Assembly (NCBI GenBank): GCA_947177885.1
Contig: CAMWWF010000013.1
Span: forward strand, 1 to 19,370
Reading direction: 5' to 3'
Source of the DNA: an uncultured Lachnospiraceae bacterium
GTDB lineage: Bacteria > Bacillota_A > Clostridia > Lachnospirales > Lachnospiraceae
DNA length: 19,370 nucleotides
In this document: positions 1-7,604 of the stretch, in pieces
Layout: each line of letters begins with the position of its first letter
Position numbering within the stretch: position 1 is the first letter of the stretch
Notes under the pieces: model-generated
What the model was told of the DNA's origin: nothing
Database searches by the model: none
Seen by the model: the letters and a program-made list of their open reading frames with translations, nothing else
Program-made: the position numbers and the translations under genes

Positions 1-1
1 T

Positions 2-1252
2 TACTGTTCCGGCGCCCTGCGCGCTCTACACAAGGAGTATCGTCGGCCGCGTCCGCTGGGTTTCAGAGACTGTTCTCAGACGGCGGCCGGGTCTGGTCAG
101 GGGGAGGAATCTGCGGCTCAGATGGCAGACGGACCGGTACAGGTGGGAGTCTCTGTGGCTCAAATGGTGGACAGGCAGAGGGAGACGGGAGACAGCAGCG
201 ACATACCGTCGGAATCCGCGGAGGAAACATGGGCGGATACCCATCTCAGGGTAAAGGGAATCTACGTTACCGGTCCCATGGCGGGAAGCGGAGGATTTCA
301 GGATCTGTTGACTCTGGTGGATGAGACGGAGCTGAATGCAATGGTCATTGATGTGAAAAACGACGAAGGACAGATCACCTACTCCATGTCATTGGAAAGT
401 GCCGGAGACATTGGAGTCTGTGTGGCCTATATCGGCGATATGGAAAGTCTGATGGCGCAGCTGAAAGAGCATGGGATCTATGCCATAGCCAGGATCGTCT
501 GTTTCAAGGATCCCAGTCTGGCACAGCATCGTCCCGAGCTTGCACTGATGAAACCGGATCAGACGCCGATAGTGGATGCCAATGGCCTGGCCTGGGTGAA
601 TCCTTATCGAACGGAGGTGTGGGAATATTTGACGGATATTGCGCTGGAAGCGGCACAGGACGGGTTTGACGAGATTCAGTTCGACTATGTCCGATTTCCC
701 ATAGGAGAGGATGCGGATCAGGCAGACTATGGCGTGGATATGGAAAGCTATCCGAAGCAGCAGGCTATCACGGATTTTCTCAGCTTTGCATCGGAGAAAC
801 TGGATGCAAGGGGAATACCGGTGACAGCGGATGTGTTTGGTACGATCATCGGAAGTGAGACGGATGTGGAACGTGTGGGGCAGGATTATGCCCGGCTGGG
901 GGAGACCGTCAGGGTTCTTTGTCCCATGGTCTATCCATCCCACTACGGCAATGGCGTATTTGGATTGGCAGTGCCTGATGCTCAGCCTTACGAGACGGTG
1001 CTGGAGGCACTGACGGATTCCCGGGAGGAGCTGGAGGCGGTACCGGAAGGACAGCGGGCTGTGGTGCGTCCCTGGCTTCAGGCGTTCACCGCTGCCTGGG
1101 TGCCGGGGCATATTTCCTACAATGGGGAAGAAATCCGACAGCAGATACAGGCGGTTTATGATGCGGGTTATGAGGAATGGTTCCTTTGGAATGCGACAAA
1201 TCGTTATACTGCGGACGGACTGTTGCCCCGGGAGGAAAACAGCGAGCAGTGA
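2..1252 (+). CDS. DUF4015-type putative glycoside hydrolase, 5' end outside the window
   Basis: The reading frame is open from base 2, so the ATG at 122 is probably internal and the true start lies upstream. The part from 122 on is 376 residues. It carries the run of motifs I associate with the DUF4015 putative glycosyl hydrolase domain: VKGIYVTG, NAMVIDVKNDEGQI, YAIARIVCFKDPSLA, FDEIQFDYVRFP, TADVFG and PMVYPSHYG. The pattern resembles a TIM barrel with acidic residues at strand ends (DVKND, QFDYVRFP, TADVFG). Family members I recall are usually exported, so the missing N-terminus probably holds a signal or membrane anchor and a low-complexity linker. The linker is visible here as Gly/Ser/Glu-rich residues around base 90-230. 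Substrate and catalytic activity are not established for the family. The stop is followed 59 bp later by the phosphopantetheinyl transferase on the same strand, with no terminator between them. Confidence 0.85.
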   Translation, partial: YCSGALRALHKEYRRPRPLGFRDCSQTAAGSGQGEESAAQMADGPVQVGVSVAQMVDRQRETGDSSDIPSESAEETWADTHLRVKGIYVTGPMAGSGGFQDLLTLVDETELNAMVIDVKNDEGQITYSMSLESAGDIGVCVAYIGDMESLMAQLKEHGIYAIARIVCFKDPSLAQHRPELALMKPDQTPIVDANGLAWVNPYRTEVWEYLTDIALEAAQDGFDEIQFDYVRFPIGEDADQADYGVDMESYPKQQAITDFLSFASEKLDARGIPVTADVFGTIIGSETDVERVGQDYARLGETVRVLCPMVYPSHYGNGVFGLAVPDAQPYETVLEALTDSREELEAVPEGQRAVVRPWLQAFTAAWVPGHISYNGEEIRQQIQAVYDAGYEEWFLWNATNRYTADGLLPREENSEQ

Positions 1253-1311
1253 TCGCTTCCGGGTGAGAACGGGTGGAATGGAGAAATGGAGCGACGAAAC
1301 GGAGAAATGGG

Positions 1312-2082
1312 ATGCGGGAGGGACGTTATCTGCTGAATATAGAGCAAATGTTGGAGGGCAGCGGGAGAGACGCTCTTTTCCGTGAGGCTTTTGAACGGAT
1401 AGACGGGACGCGCAGACAGAAGGTGCTTTCGGTTAAAAATGCCAGGTCACAGGCCGCAGGTATAGGCGCCGGCCTTCTGATCCGGAAAGCGCTGGCGGAT
1501 CATATGACGGAATGCCGCGCGGAACCGGGAGCAGAGTGCGCGGCGGAAAGGCCGGTATTGGAGTGCTTTGCCGTGGAGGAGCTGTTGTCGATGTTGGAAC
1601 GGAGGAATGCGGAACCATGTTACCGATATGGCAAAAACGGCAAACCGTATTTAAAGGATCATCCTTTTCAATTTAATCTTTCTCATTCCGGTGACTATGT
1701 GTTCTGCGGAGTGTCGAACCGGGAGATCGGAGTGGATATCCAGAAGATCCAGGGGGATAACATGCTGCGTCTGGCGAAGCGTTTCTTCGCCGCCCCGGAG
1801 CGCCGGGCGTTGGATGCCTGCGGGGATGAGGAGCTGCGCCGTCGGATGTTTTTCCGCATGTGGGTCAGAAAAGAGGCCTACGGCAAGCTGACAGGAGAGG
1901 GAATTCCGGGAGCGGTGGGAAAGTGTCTTTGGCGGGAAGATCCTGTAGGAGAAGAGACATCCGACCGGGATATGGAAAAAGAACTTTGGTGGGAGAATGA
2001 CCTGGTCTGGGAAGAGTATGATGTGCCTTACGGCTACCGGATGGCGGTCTGCAGATTCCGGTGGGAAACGGCTTCCGGATAG
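1312..2082 (+). CDS. 4'-phosphopantetheinyl transferase, Sfp type
   Basis: This enzyme moves 4'-phosphopantetheine from coenzyme A to a serine on acyl or peptidyl carrier proteins, in the cytoplasm. The family motifs are visible: PFQFNLSHSGDYVFCG, then IGVDIQKI with the metal-binding Asp142, then the MWVRKEAYGKLTGEG block with Glu188 and Lys192 (numbering from 1312). In Sfp the second acidic residue of the GxDxE motif is Glu; here that position is Gln144, as in some other PPTase subgroups. Length is 256 residues, slightly above Sfp. I chose ATG 1312 because GGAG at 1301-1304 lies 7 nt upstream; a GTG at 1273 in the same frame would add 13 residues but has no good ribosome site. No carrier protein, PKS or NRPS gene is in the window, so the partner is unknown. 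The C-terminus is Trp/Glu-rich (about 200-240) and not recognisable. Confidence 0.88.
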   Translation: MREGRYLLNIEQMLEGSGRDALFREAFERIDGTRRQKVLSVKNARSQAAGIGAGLLIRKALADHMTECRAEPGAECAAERPVLECFAVEELLSMLERRNAEPCYRYGKNGKPYLKDHPFQFNLSHSGDYVFCGVSNREIGVDIQKIQGDNMLRLAKRFFAAPERRALDACGDEELRRRMFFRMWVRKEAYGKLTGEGIPGAVGKCLWREDPVGEETSDRDMEKELWWENDLVWEEYDVPYGYRMAVCRFRWETASG

Positions 2083-2167
2083 CATTTTCCGGGCAGCGGC
2101 CTGTATAAAAATGCTTAAAAATGATTTGGGAAATTATGTAAAAACAGTATAGTGAGACTGTCTGAAT

Positions 2168-2178
2168 TATGGTATACT
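2168..2178 (+). promoter_or_regulatory. Extended -10 promoter before the ABC exporter leader
   Basis: TGG followed by TATACT (TATACT at 2173-2178, TG at 2170-2171) matches an extended -10 element. No convincing -35 lies at 16-18 bp. If used, transcription would start near 2185 and give a leader of about 430 nt before the first ABC gene. Confidence 0.4.
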
Positions 2179-2615
2179 TACACAGGATACTTCCGTGGTT
2201 TGGCGCATGGCGGTCTGAGCTGTCATGATCTGATTTCCTGCAGCTGCAGTGTGTCGGATCAAGCGAAGCTGTGGCTGCTGTCCCGCAGCCGGCGTGTGAC
2301 CGATCAGGCGAGGTTATGACTGATATCCTGCAGCCCTGCTTTGAGGAGGTCTCTTGTAACAGTTCAGACAGCCCCTCCCGCGAAGTCAATAATTGTAATG
2401 TGTCCGAAGGACGTATTTCTGTGCATTTTTGCGTGACTTGTGAGCGTGGTGTGCATTATCGTGAGAGTTCAGTGACCTGTCTGAAATGTTACGCTCTTTT
2501 TCTGCGGGCAATGAATATACCGGGGCGGTTCCATGGACTTTGTGCCGCGACTGTACGGACCACTGACAGGCAATGAGCCTGCGCAAAAATGATGTTCAGA
2601 TATTGGAGGATTAGC
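2179..2615 (+). other. Long untranslated leader upstream of the ABC exporter
   Basis: About 440 bp without a supportable gene. It holds the 45-bp repeats, a very strong orphan Shine-Dalgarno GAGGAGG at 2343-2349 followed after 4 nt by TTG and an immediate TAA stop, and a CCTCC at 2374-2378 that could pair with the GGAGG. A weak hairpin CAGGC/GCCTG (2567-2571, 2577-2581) lies just before the gene. No U-tract terminator is evident. A frame running 2271-2576 has no ribosome site and no recognisable content. Confidence 0.45.
2204..2339. repeat. Three imperfect 45-bp tandem units in the leader
   Basis: Units begin near 2204, 2249 and 2294. Units 2 and 3 align from their first base (GTGTGTCGGATCAAGCGAAG against GTGTGACCGATCAGGCGAGG). 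All three end in a similar block (TTTCCTGCAGCTGC, TCCCGCAGCCGGC, ATCCTGCAGCCCTGC). Unit 1 matches only in its second half. The spacing of 45 bp is exact between units 2 and 3. No coding frame explains the repeats. Confidence 0.6.
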
Positions 2616-4427
2616 ATGAAGAGACTGATGAGATATTTAAGCGACTATAAAAAGGAATCGGTTCTGGCGCCGCTTTTTAAGCTGCTGGAAGCTTTCTTTG
2701 AACTGTTGGTTCCTTTGGTCATGGCAAACATTATAGACATCGGTATTGCCGCTGAGGATATGGGATATGTGACCAAAATGGGATTTTGCCTGCTGGCTCT
2801 TGCCATTGTGGGGCTGGTTTCTTCCATAACGGCACAGTTTTTCGCGGCAAAGGCGGCTGTGGGATTTTCCACCCGACTCAGACAGGCGCTGTTCGATCAT
2901 ATCCAGGGATTAAATTTTACCAATATTGACAGGGCGGGTACCTCTACCATGATCACCCGCATGACAAGCGACATCAACCAGGTGCAGTCCGGTGTCAATA
3001 TGGTGCTGAGACTGTTTCTGCGTTCCCCCATCATTGTATTCGGCGCCATGATCATGGCATTTACCATCGATGTAAAAAGCGCGCTGATCTTTGTGGTGGC
3101 GATCCCTTTGCTTGCCATCGTGGTATTCGGTATCATGATGTGGACCATGCCTCTCTATAAGAAAGTGCAGAGCGGTCTGGATAAGGTGCTCGGTGTGACC
3201 CGTGAGAACCTGACCGGCGTCCGTGTGATCCGCGCCTTCCATAAGGAGGAAGAGGAAGAGGCGGTGTTTAAGGAGTATACGGCAGCCCTTGCCGACAGCC
3301 AGACTTTTGCGGGCAAGATCAGCGCTGTCATGAATCCGGTAACGTATGTTATTGTAAATGGGGCCATCATTGCCCTGATCTATACCGGAGCCATTCAGGT
3401 AAATGTAGGGAATCTGACACAGGGTGAGGTTATCGCCATTATCAATTATATGTCCCAGATCCTGGTGGAGCTGGTGAAGCTGGCCAATCTGATCATTACC
3501 ATCACCAAGGCGCTTGCCAGCGCCGACCGTGTGGCGGGAGTATTTGAGATCCGGAATGAAGAGCAGGCTGCGGGTCTCAGAGGTATTTCGGGTAATATCG
3601 CGTCCGCTGCATCCGGAAAAGTTTCCGTGAACGCTCCGGGCACGGTTCCTGAAGGCAGCCGTAATGCTGCGGCAGGCACTCCTTTTCTGGAGTTCGATCA
3701 TGTGTCCCTGACCTATGCGGGAGCGGGAGCAGAGACGCTGCAGGATATGAATTTTACGGTGAACAGGGGAGAGACCGTCGGTGTCATCGGAGGCACCGGT
3801 TCCGGGAAGTCTTCCCTTGTGAATCTGATTCCCGGTTTCTATCCGGTGACGGAGGGAGCCATCCGTCTCGAGGGGGAGGACATCCGCCATATGCCTGAGG
3901 ACACTCTGCGCAACCGGATCGGAATGGTACCCCAGAAGGCGGTTCTTTTCAAAGGAACCATCCGCAGCAATCTGCAGTGGGGTAAGCCGGATGCCACGGA
4001 GGAAGAACTTTGGCAGGCCATCGACACCGCCCAGGCCAGGGAAGTGGTGGAAGGCAGACAGGGAAAGCTGGATGCGCCGGTGGCGCAGAACGGCAAGAAC
4101 CTTTCCGGAGGACAGCGGCAGAGACTGACCATTGCGAGGGCTCTGGTGAGGAAGCCTGAGATCCTGATCCTGGATGACAGCGCATCTGCGCTCGACTACG
4201 CCACGGATGCAAAGCTGAGAGAAGCGCTCCGCACTCTGAAGGGAAATACGACTACCTTTATCGTTTCCCAGCGGGCATCCACCATACGCCATGCGGATAA
4301 GATCATCGTGCTGGATGACGGTGAGATGGCCGGTATCGGCACGCATGAGGAGCTGCTGGCAGCATGTGAGGTCTATCAGGAGATCTATTATTCCCAGTAT
4401 CCTGACGAAAGGCCGAAGGGTAATTGA
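2616..4427 (+). CDS. Heterodimeric ABC exporter subunit with the degenerate ATPase site
   Basis: A half-transporter of 603 residues with an N-terminal six-helix ABC transmembrane domain (about 10-310) and a C-terminal nucleotide-binding domain (about 355-590). Walker A is GGTGSGKSS at 392-400 and the signature is intact, LSGGQRQR from 496. The residue after the Walker B Asp520 is Asp521 instead of Glu (ILILDDS). The H-loop His is Gln552 (VSQRAS). Loss of both catalytic residues is the known hallmark of the degenerate subunit in heterodimeric exporters of the BmrCD, LmrCD and TM287/288 kind, so it should work with the next gene. Between the two domains is an Ala/Gly/Ser-rich insertion (about 320-350) longer than usual. 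ATG 2616 was chosen because GGAGGA at 2605-2610 lies 5 nt upstream; an upstream in-frame ATG at 2589 lacks such a site. The substrate cannot be read from sequence; drugs, lipids or peptides are all possible. Confidence 0.93.
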   Translation: MKRLMRYLSDYKKESVLAPLFKLLEAFFELLVPLVMANIIDIGIAAEDMGYVTKMGFCLLALAIVGLVSSITAQFFAAKAAVGFSTRLRQALFDHIQGLNFTNIDRAGTSTMITRMTSDINQVQSGVNMVLRLFLRSPIIVFGAMIMAFTIDVKSALIFVVAIPLLAIVVFGIMMWTMPLYKKVQSGLDKVLGVTRENLTGVRVIRAFHKEEEEEAVFKEYTAALADSQTFAGKISAVMNPVTYVIVNGAIIALIYTGAIQVNVGNLTQGEVIAIINYMSQILVELVKLANLIITITKALASADRVAGVFEIRNEEQAAGLRGISGNIASAASGKVSVNAPGTVPEGSRNAAAGTPFLEFDHVSLTYAGAGAETLQDMNFTVNRGETVGVIGGTGSGKSSLVNLIPGFYPVTEGAIRLEGEDIRHMPEDTLRNRIGMVPQKAVLFKGTIRSNLQWGKPDATEEELWQAIDTAQAREVVEGRQGKLDAPVAQNGKNLSGGQRQRLTIARALVRKPEILILDDSASALDYATDAKLREALRTLKGNTTTFIVSQRASTIRHADKIIVLDDGEMAGIGTHEELLAACEVYQEIYYSQYPDERPKGN

Positions 4428-4491
4428 GCCCGGGCAGACTTGGGGAATGATTTTTCAAACACGCTCCGGAAACAGATATTTTGGCACGGAT

Positions 4492-4514
4492 CTGTGCGGC
4501 AGCACAGCGTTTTT
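4492..4514 (+). terminator. Intrinsic terminator or attenuator between the two ABC genes
   Basis: CTGTGC (4492-4497) and GCACAG (4502-4507) form a 6-bp stem with loop GGCA, followed by CG and TTTTT (4510-4514). It sits in the 181-bp gap between two genes whose products should form a 1:1 complex, so read-through or a second promoter is expected. No clear promoter was seen after it. Confidence 0.55.
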
Positions 4515-4608
4515 GTAAGAAGCGGACAATGTAAAGATGTGATCTCTGCATCTGAAATTGATTCCAACTGTATGGAAATGTCGCCTGTGCGGCGGAATGA
4601 GAGGAAAT

Positions 4609-6372
4609 ATGGCTAAGACAGAGAAAAAAACGAAATCAGGTCAGATGGAGACCTTGAGGCAGGTATTGAACTATATACGCAGGTATTGGCTGCTGGTAGG
4701 CTTATCGCTGATCCTGGCGGCGGTGACAGTGATACTGACGCTTTACATTCCCATCCTCACCGGTGATGCGGTGGATCTGCTGCTGGGAAAAGGAGCGGTG
4801 GATTTTGGGGGTGTCTTTTTCATCATGAAAAAGATCGGTATTGCCATTGCCGTTACCGCTGTTTCCCAGTGGGTGATGAATACCTGCAATAATCACATTA
4901 CTTACCATGTGGTAAAGGATATCCGGGAGGATGCTTTTCATAAGCTGGAGCAGCTTCCGTTAAAGTATCTGGATGCCCATGCCTACGGCGACATTGTCAG
5001 CAGGGTGATCGCGGATGTGGATACCTTTGCGGACGGTCTGCTGATGGGTTTTACTCAGCTTTTCACAGGTGTGTTGACCATTTTTGGAACACTGGGATTT
5101 ATGTTATACACCAATATTCCGATTACGCTGGTGGTGGTATGTATAACACCTGTTTCTTTTCTTGTGGCGAGATTCATTGCCACGAAGACATACACCATGT
5201 TCAAGGAGCAGTCCGAGACCAGGGGTGAGCAGACATCCCTGATCGAAGAGATGATCGGCAATCAGAAGATCGTTAAGACTTTTTCCCGTGAGGAAGCGGT
5301 AAAGGAGCAGTTCGGCGAGATCAATGGAAGATTGCAGAAATGTTCCCTGAAGGCGATCTTTTTCTCGTCCATCACCAATCCTGCCACCCGTTTTGTCAAC
5401 AGCTTGGTGTATGCGGGGGTGGGAATCTTTGGAGCACTGGTTGCCATAAAGGGCGGCATCAGCGTAGGACGGCTCTCCTGTTTCCTGAGCTATGCAAATC
5501 AGTACACCAAGCCTTTTAATGAAATATCAGGTGTGATCACCGAACTGCAGAATGCTCTCGCCTGTGCGGCGCGTATCTTTGAGCTCATTGACGAGGAACC
5601 GCAGATACCGGATAGTCCGGATGCGAAGGTGCTGTCAGATGCCGAGGGAAATGTAAAACTGGAAAATGTTTATTTCAGCTATGTCCCGGACAGAAAGCTG
5701 ATCGAGAACTTTAATCTGAATGTGAAACCCGGTCAGAGGGTGGCCATTGTAGGCCCTACCGGTTGCGGAAAGACCACGGTGATCAATCTTCTGATGCGCT
5801 TCTATGATGTGGACAGCGGCAGTATCCGTGTGGATGACACGGATATCCGGAATATCACCAGAGGCAGTCTCCGGACCAGTTACGGTATGGTGCTTCAGGA
5901 GACATGGCTGCGGGCGGGAACGATCAGGGATAATATCAGAATGGGCAAGCCTGAGGCAACCGAGGATGAGATCCTCGGGGCGGCGAAGGCATCCCATGCC
6001 CACAGTTTCATCAAGAGACTTCCCAACGGATATGATACGGTGATCTCCGAGGATGGCGGCAGCCTGTCCCAGGGACAGAAGCAGCTTCTCTGTATCGCAA
6101 GGGTAATGCTCTGCCTTCCTCCCATGCTGATCCTGGACGAGGCTACTTCCTCCATTGATACCAGAACGGAGATCCGTATCCAGAAAGCCTTTTCCAGAAT
6201 GATGGAAGGACGCACCAGCTTTATCGTTGCCCACAGACTCTCCACCATACAGGAGGCGGATATTATTCTGGTAATGAAAGACGGCAACATCATAGAACAG
6301 GGCAATCATGAAACACTGCTGAAAAAAGGCGGATTCTACGCAACCCTATATAATTCACAATTCGCACGTTAG
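4609..6372 (+). CDS. Heterodimeric ABC exporter subunit with the catalytic site
   Basis: The second half-transporter, 587 residues, with a membrane domain (about 25-310) and a nucleotide-binding domain (about 340-580). Walker A is GPTGCGKTT at 382-390, Walker B is LILDEATSS with Asp510 and catalytic Glu511, and the H-loop His542 is present in IVAHRLST. Its signature is LSQGQKQLL at 486-494 instead of LSGGQ. The altered signature would face the degenerate Walker sites of the upstream subunit, while its own intact site would pair with the upstream LSGGQ. This is the complementary pattern expected of a heterodimer. ATG 4609 is preceded by AGAGGA (spacing 3-4 nt, slightly short). In-frame ATGs at 4558 and 4597 are less well placed, so the exact start is uncertain. 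The substrate is unknown. Confidence 0.93.
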   Translation: MAKTEKKTKSGQMETLRQVLNYIRRYWLLVGLSLILAAVTVILTLYIPILTGDAVDLLLGKGAVDFGGVFFIMKKIGIAIAVTAVSQWVMNTCNNHITYHVVKDIREDAFHKLEQLPLKYLDAHAYGDIVSRVIADVDTFADGLLMGFTQLFTGVLTIFGTLGFMLYTNIPITLVVVCITPVSFLVARFIATKTYTMFKEQSETRGEQTSLIEEMIGNQKIVKTFSREEAVKEQFGEINGRLQKCSLKAIFFSSITNPATRFVNSLVYAGVGIFGALVAIKGGISVGRLSCFLSYANQYTKPFNEISGVITELQNALACAARIFELIDEEPQIPDSPDAKVLSDAEGNVKLENVYFSYVPDRKLIENFNLNVKPGQRVAIVGPTGCGKTTVINLLMRFYDVDSGSIRVDDTDIRNITRGSLRTSYGMVLQETWLRAGTIRDNIRMGKPEATEDEILGAAKASHAHSFIKRLPNGYDTVISEDGGSLSQGQKQLLCIARVMLCLPPMLILDEATSSIDTRTEIRIQKAFSRMMEGRTSFIVAHRLSTIQEADIILVMKDGNIIEQGNHETLLKKGGFYATLYNSQFAR

Positions 6373-6385
6373 CAATGAGCTCTGC

Positions 6386-6452
6386 ATTCAGATACTCAAT
6401 CAGGCTCTGCGGGGGAGCTCGCACCCCGCAGAGCCTGATTGAGTATCTGAAT
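6386..6452. repeat. Perfect 29-bp inverted repeat with 9-nt loop
   Basis: Arms 6386-6414 and 6424-6452 are exact reverse complements (the left arm begins ATTCAGATACTCAATCAGGC). The loop is GAGCTCGCA. It starts 13 bp after the ABC gene stop. No T-run follows the right arm, so it is not a classical terminator. It would still form an extremely stable hairpin in RNA or single-stranded DNA. It looks like a REP-type or mobile palindrome, but no transposase is nearby. Confidence 0.85.
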
Positions 6453-6470
6453 ATAGTGCGAAGCACGTGG

Positions 6471-6500
6471 ACATACAAGGCACTCAAGTGCCTTGTATGT
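6471..6500. repeat. Second palindrome, 14-bp arms, next to the first
   Basis: ACATACAAGGCACT (6471-6484) and AGTGCCTTGTATGT (6487-6500) are exact reverse complements separated by 2 nt. Between this and the first palindrome a small GTGC-GAA-GCAC hairpin lies at 6456-6466. Three hairpins in a row within 115 bp suggest one composite repeat element. Confidence 0.8.
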
Positions 6501-6718
6501 GGCAGAGCGAGATCCCCATTAAATGAGGAAATGTCACCAACCCGCTCAAAAATGTAGTGAATCCGGTCATTTTTTCTACCCGATAAGCCGATATATTCAT
6601 TAAAGCAGCGGGTTTGCAACGGAAAGTTATGCCGTAAGCAATATCTGGATCTGCTGTACAAGGCAGGAGTGTCGTTTGTGACACGATCATACCGGATAAA
6701 ATTACAAGGAGGTAAGCA

Positions 6719-7570
6719 ATGAAGGTAGACAACAATATTACCCTGTTTGTGGGCGGTCAGCCCGGGAGCAGTCTGACCACGGAAGGTGCAGGCGGGAAAC
6801 AGGAAAAAAGAAAGACCGTATTTGCGGGAGACCTGAACAACCAGGGAGGCACCCTGCAGGATCGGATCGAGCAGAAGAAAAAGGAAGCTCAGAAACAGGC
6901 TCTGAAAGTAGTCGGAGATGCCTTTGACGGTGACAAAGCCCTTGATGAGGATGTTGAAAACAGATATCAGAATATTAAGGATCTGCAGGAAGACCGTCAG
7001 AGACTGTTGGAGGAAAAGGAAAATGTGGAAACCCGTCAGACGGATCTGGAGAAAGGCTACGAGGCCGGAGAGATCAGCGAGGCGGACTATCTTAAAGAGA
7101 AGAAAGACTTGATGAAAGAGGAGCTTATACGTGTTCAGGATCTGGACGAGAATGAAGCTCAGGTCAGGCAGGAAAGTGATACGATCCGCGCCACTCGTAT
7201 AGAGAGACTGAAGCATCATGCTATGGTAGATGCTCAGGAACAGGCTGAGGAGATTATGGATGCGGCCCGAGATGAGATCGTCGATATGGTGTATGAGGAA
7301 GGCAAAGACCGTGTCGAGGAAGAAGCCGAGAAGAGAGAAGAACAGGCAGAAGAGATCAAGGAAGAGAAGGAGAAAAAGGAGGAGCTCATCGAGAACCAGA
7401 AGGAGCACCGTGAGGAAGAGGAAGAGATTCTGGAGAATATGCCCACGGAGGAGATGGTTTCTCTTGACCGCATACAGTCTGATGTACAGCAGGAGGTTCA
7501 GGACATTCTCAACAAAATGAAGCTGATCGCAGAGGATGTCAAGGGTGCGGTGGTAGATAAGAACTGCTGA
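6719..7570 (+). CDS. Uncharacterised coiled-coil protein, Glu/Lys-rich
   Basis: 283 residues, with an excellent ribosome site (AAGGAGG at 6706-6712, 6 nt before ATG), so very likely translated. There is no signal peptide, membrane segment or enzyme motif. The N-terminal 40 residues are Gly-rich and polar and contain TVFAGDLN. From about residue 45 to 265 it is nearly continuous charged helix, with Glu-rich heptads about 195-245 (runs such as REEQAEEIKEEKEKKEEL). A less repetitive block lies at about 158-195 (IERLKHHAMVDAQEQAEEIM). From memory, Clostridia carry hypothetical proteins with similar TVFAGDLN and ERLK-MVDAQ blocks, but I cannot confirm this and know no function. The absence of secretion signals points to a cytoplasmic scaffold or a protein moved by a specialised route. 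It stands alone: palindromes lie upstream and a MITE-like element 34 bp downstream of its stop. Confidence 0.85.
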   Translation: MKVDNNITLFVGGQPGSSLTTEGAGGKQEKRKTVFAGDLNNQGGTLQDRIEQKKKEAQKQALKVVGDAFDGDKALDEDVENRYQNIKDLQEDRQRLLEEKENVETRQTDLEKGYEAGEISEADYLKEKKDLMKEELIRVQDLDENEAQVRQESDTIRATRIERLKHHAMVDAQEQAEEIMDAARDEIVDMVYEEGKDRVEEEAEKREEQAEEIKEEKEKKEELIENQKEHREEEEEILENMPTEEMVSLDRIQSDVQQEVQDILNKMKLIAEDVKGAVVDKNC

Positions 7571-7604
7571 TCATTGTTCATATAAACGTCTTGATATTAA
7601 ATTA

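Larger units (their letters stand above)
6373..6718. other. Non-coding interval between the ABC exporter and the coiled-coil gene
   Basis: 346 bp. The first 130 bp are the palindrome cluster. The rest (6501-6718) holds a weak AT-rich hairpin with a T-run (AAAAATG 6548-6554, CATTTTT 6568-6574), a GTGTC/GACAC inverted repeat (6669-6673, 6680-6684) and a TAAAAT at 6697-6702. The TAAAAT could be a -10 box for the next gene, but no good -35 pairs with it. A 60-codon frame from about 6375 runs through both palindromes and is not a credible gene. Confidence 0.5.

Noticed and set aside
2081..2115. AGCATTTT/AAAATGCT inverted repeat after the phosphopantetheinyl transferase gene as a terminator
   Set aside because: The stem is AT-rich with a 19-nt loop and no T-run follows on the plus strand.
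2271..2576. 101-codon plus-strand frame with Cys pairs (CVTCERG, CLKCY)
   Set aside because: It looks faintly like a zinc-binding motif, but it has no ribosome site, runs through the 45-bp repeats and has no coherent domain.
2910..4346. 478-codon minus-strand frame opposite the first ABC gene
   Set aside because: Same reason: the plus strand encodes an intact ABC exporter with all motifs, and the reverse frame resembles nothing.
6386..6500. Integron attC site, CRISPR or retron structure
   Set aside because: The palindromes lack attC core sites, there are no regularly spaced repeats with spacers, and no integrase, cas or reverse transcriptase gene is present.
6375..6557. 60-codon frame across the palindromes
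   Set aside because: Its sequence is dictated by the inverted repeats; no ribosome site.
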